64,000 nucleotides of DNA from Hamadaea flava. GTDB lineage: Bacteria > Actinomycetota > Actinomycetes > Mycobacteriales > Micromonosporaceae. Made by a program: the position numbers and the translations under genes. The stretch covers positions 2,294,001-2,358,000 of the forward strand of contig NZ_JAMZDZ010000001.1 of NCBI RefSeq assembly GCF_024172085.1, read 5' to 3'. Under the pieces are notes generated by a model that was given only the letters and a program-made list of their open reading frames with translations, ran no database searches and was not told where the DNA came from. Shown here piece by piece: positions 62,109 through 64,000 of the stretch. The first letter of the stretch is position 1. The number at the start of each line of letters is the position of its first letter.

Positions 62109-63311
62109 ATGGCCACCAGCACAATCGCCGCACCCCGCACCGGGCTGTTCAGCGACCTGCCCCGCACCTTCTGGATCGTCGCCGCCGGTACGCTCGCCAA
62201 CCGAATCGGCACCATGGTGGTGCCGTTCCTCGTCTTCTTCCTCGGCGCCCAGGGCGTCTCGACCTCCGCCACCGGCACGATCGTGGTGGCGCTCGGCTTC
62301 GGCGGCGCCGCCGGATCGGTCGCGGGCGGGTGGCTCGCCGACCGGATCGGACCCCGATCGGCCCTGATCGTGGGCCTGGTCGCCGCCCCGGCGGCGCTCG
62401 GCGCGCTCTACGTCGCGCCCACGATCGCGCTCATGACGGTGGCCGCCGTCCTGGTCGGGCTCACCGGCAAGCTGTATCCGCCCGCCGCCAACGCCCTCGT
62501 CGCCGCTTCGGTGACCGGCGAACGGCGTACGCGGGCCTTCAGTCTCATGCACTGGGCGTTCAACATCGGCGCCGCCGGCGCGGCCGCGATGGCCGGGTTC
62601 CTGGCCGCCCACGGGTACGCCCTGCTCTTCGCGATCGACGGGATCACCTGCCTCATCTTCGCGGTGATCGCGGCCATGTTCCTGCCCCGGGTCGCCACCG
62701 CCCGGCGCGCGAACGAACGCGGCGGCTACGGCGTCCTGTTCGCCGACCGGCTCATGCTGGCCTTCATCGGACTCGACCTGGCCCAGGAGATCGTCTACAG
62801 CCTCACCGAGTACGCCATCCCGCTGTCGATCCGCCTCGACAACCTCAGCCCGGCAGTCTTCGGCGCGGTCGCCGTCGTCAACGCCGTCCTGGTCGTCCTG
62901 CTCCAGCCGGTGCTGTATCCGCGGCTCGCCCGATTCGGCCGGCTGCAGGTGCTCGCCGGGGCCTGGATCGTCGTGGGCGTCGGCATCGGGACGACCGGCC
63001 TCGTCCACACCCCCGTCGGCTATGCCCTCAGCGCGGCGATCTGGTCCGTCGGCGAAGTCGCCGCCGGCATCGTCGCCGGTGGCATCGCCGCCGACCTGGC
63101 CCCGGCCCACGCCCAAGGTCGCTACCAGGGCGCGATGATCTGGGCCGGGTCGCTCGCCCGGCTCGCCGGACCCGCCCTCACGACGTTCCTCTTCGCGTAC
63201 GCGGGACCGGGGGCGGTGTGGTGGACCGCAGCGCTCACCGGGGTCATCGGGGCTCTGCTGCTCGCCCGCCTCATGCCCGCCCTACGGACACGCCTCGCCA
63301 CCCCGGCGTGA
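62109..63311 (+). CDS. MFS exporter
   Basis: From ATG 62109 this encodes 400 residues with about twelve membrane helices and the MFS motif A loop GGWLADRIGPRSAL between helices 2 and 3. The type (FNIGAAGAAAMAGFLAAHGY) is that of drug:proton antiporters. The longer in-frame ATG at 62019 overlaps the divergent regulator. Substrate unknown. Confidence 0.88.
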   Translation: MATSTIAAPRTGLFSDLPRTFWIVAAGTLANRIGTMVVPFLVFFLGAQGVSTSATGTIVVALGFGGAAGSVAGGWLADRIGPRSALIVGLVAAPAALGALYVAPTIALMTVAAVLVGLTGKLYPPAANALVAASVTGERRTRAFSLMHWAFNIGAAGAAAMAGFLAAHGYALLFAIDGITCLIFAVIAAMFLPRVATARRANERGGYGVLFADRLMLAFIGLDLAQEIVYSLTEYAIPLSIRLDNLSPAVFGAVAVVNAVLVVLLQPVLYPRLARFGRLQVLAGAWIVVGVGIGTTGLVHTPVGYALSAAIWSVGEVAAGIVAGGIAADLAPAHAQGRYQGAMIWAGSLARLAGPALTTFLFAYAGPGAVWWTAALTGVIGALLLARLMPALRTRLATPA

Positions 63312-63323
63312 CCCTGCCTTTAC

Positions 63324-63386
63324 CTGCGGATCACGGTTACCCATGCCACCTCGGTCGCGGGAGGCATGCGTAACCGTGATCCGCAG
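63324..63386. terminator. 17-bp perfect bidirectional stem-loop
   Basis: CTGCGGATCACGGTTAC (63324-63340) pairs perfectly with 63370-63386; after one mismatch CATGCC (63342-63347) pairs with GGCATG (63363-63368). It separates convergent genes ending at 63311 and 63395. Confidence 0.65.
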
Positions 63387-63394
63387 AGAGCTTC

Positions 63395-64000
63395 TCAGTC
63401 CTTGAGGTCGGCGCAGCTCGCCTCGTCGGGCAGCAGCGGCCGGAACGTCACCGACCAGCGCTTGCCACCCGAGGTCCACGGCGTGGCCGTGTTCGCCTTC
63501 TTCGCCGCGTCCAGCGTCGCCGTCAACTGGTCGCCGGTGACCGTCACGCAGCCCAGCTCGAAGCCGGTCCGGACGGGCTCACCCGGCAGGGCCGGACCCG
63601 GCCAGGCGATCTCGGGCTGCTGACCGACTCCGCTGGAGTCGGCGTTCCAGGTCCGGGAGACCGCGGCGAGCCCCTTCGCCTCGTACGGCTTCGAGGCCGA
63701 GACCGCGTCCTGGCCGAGCGTCTTCGGCAGATCGGTCAGCTGAGCCAGGTACGCCTTGAGCTTCGCCCGCGCCTGCACCTGAGCATCGGTCAAGCCACTG
63801 CCGTTGGCCTCGCCGAGGGCGTAGACCTGGCTGGTCTTCAGTCCTGACGTGGTGAGCACCGCGAACTTCGTGTCCGGCGCGTCGGTGACGCCCGGCTGCC
63901 CGTAGTCGGTGCTCGCCCCGACCCCGGCGTCCACGCCGAGCTTGACGAGCTTGTCCACATCGGCCACCGAGATCTGCTGCACCTGGACGTTCGGCAACGC
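63395..64000 (-). CDS. Unidentified protein, C-terminal part
   Basis: The frame is open to the window edge, so the gene starts beyond 64,000; about 201 residues are visible. It reads ALPNVQVQQISVADVDKLVK at the start and LPDEASCADLKD at the end, with two Cys far apart and several TSG/DG loops, like the mature part of a secreted or lipoprotein-type actinobacterial protein. No family is recognised. Confidence 0.6.
   Translation of the reverse strand, partial: ALPNVQVQQISVADVDKLVKLGVDAGVGASTDYGQPGVTDAPDTKFAVLTTSGLKTSQVYALGEANGSGLTDAQVQARAKLKAYLAQLTDLPKTLGQDAVSASKPYEAKGLAAVSRTWNADSSGVGQQPEIAWPGPALPGEPVRTGFELGCVTVTGDQLTATLDAAKKANTATPWTSGGKRWSVTFRPLLPDEASCADLKD

Overview
The window is very GC-rich DNA with actinobacterial codon use. 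Its content (a partial 2-methylisoborneol methyltransferase, a complete EccB/C/D-mycosin type VII secretion locus, many leaderless TAnnnT promoters, a DUF222/HNH gene) points to a soil actinomycete, most likely Micromonosporaceae. This assignment is inference. No rRNA, tRNA, CRISPR array or intact insertion sequence was seen.

Layout. 1-5,260: end of a geranyl diphosphate methyltransferase gene, an XRE/NB-ARC/TPR regulator, a small secreted peptidoglycan-binding-like protein, and a membrane protein divergent from a CDF zinc-type exporter across a palindromic bidirectional promoter. 5,267-12,337: a three-gene minus-strand unit (glycan-type transferase-like protein, large methyltransferase-like protein, and a DUF4011/SF1 helicase/Vsr-type nuclease/DUF3320 protein with the domain order of the Hhe defence protein). 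12,338-22,573: mixed accessory and housekeeping genes, including a DUF4185 protein, a Rid-family protein, arfB, a Fic toxin with a two-domain antitoxin, a secreted intradiol dioxygenase, a LAS-peptidase-like secreted protein, an ECF sigma factor, a branched-chain-type binding lipoprotein, a two-component system and a degenerate receiver protein.

22,585-46,139 is a type VII secretion (ESX) island. Divergent transcription units carry a YbaB-like gene and a small Ala-rich gene; two tandem paralogues of unknown function; a 2,528-residue WXG-type polymorphic toxin with a central papain-fold glutamine-deamidase domain; a mycosin lacking two of its three catalytic residues; two WXG100 proteins and two other likely substrates or chaperones; eccB, eccD and eccC; a coiled-coil WXG-containing protein; and a zinc-ribbon membrane protein. 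The gene content suggests that one apparatus (EccB/C/D plus pseudo-mycosin) exports the WXG partners and the giant toxin. No eccE or eccA was recognised here.

46,140-64,000: an ABC exporter with an XRE regulator, a methyltransferase, an FmdB-type zinc ribbon, a GNAT protein, asd, a DUF305 lipoprotein coupled to an AA10 polysaccharide monooxygenase, a beta-propeller-like protein, a short winged-helix regulator, a 1,443-residue secreted subtilase with Kelch-like repeats, a DUF222/HNH protein with a Cys/Gly insert, a small secreted protein, an ArsR-type regulator divergent from an MFS exporter, and the end of an unidentified gene.

The main leads are the pseudo-mycosin, the giant toxin with about 1,600 uncharacterised C-terminal residues and the paralogous pair next to it, the Phd-VbhA-like fusion antitoxin, and repeated use of overlapping bidirectional leaderless promoters.
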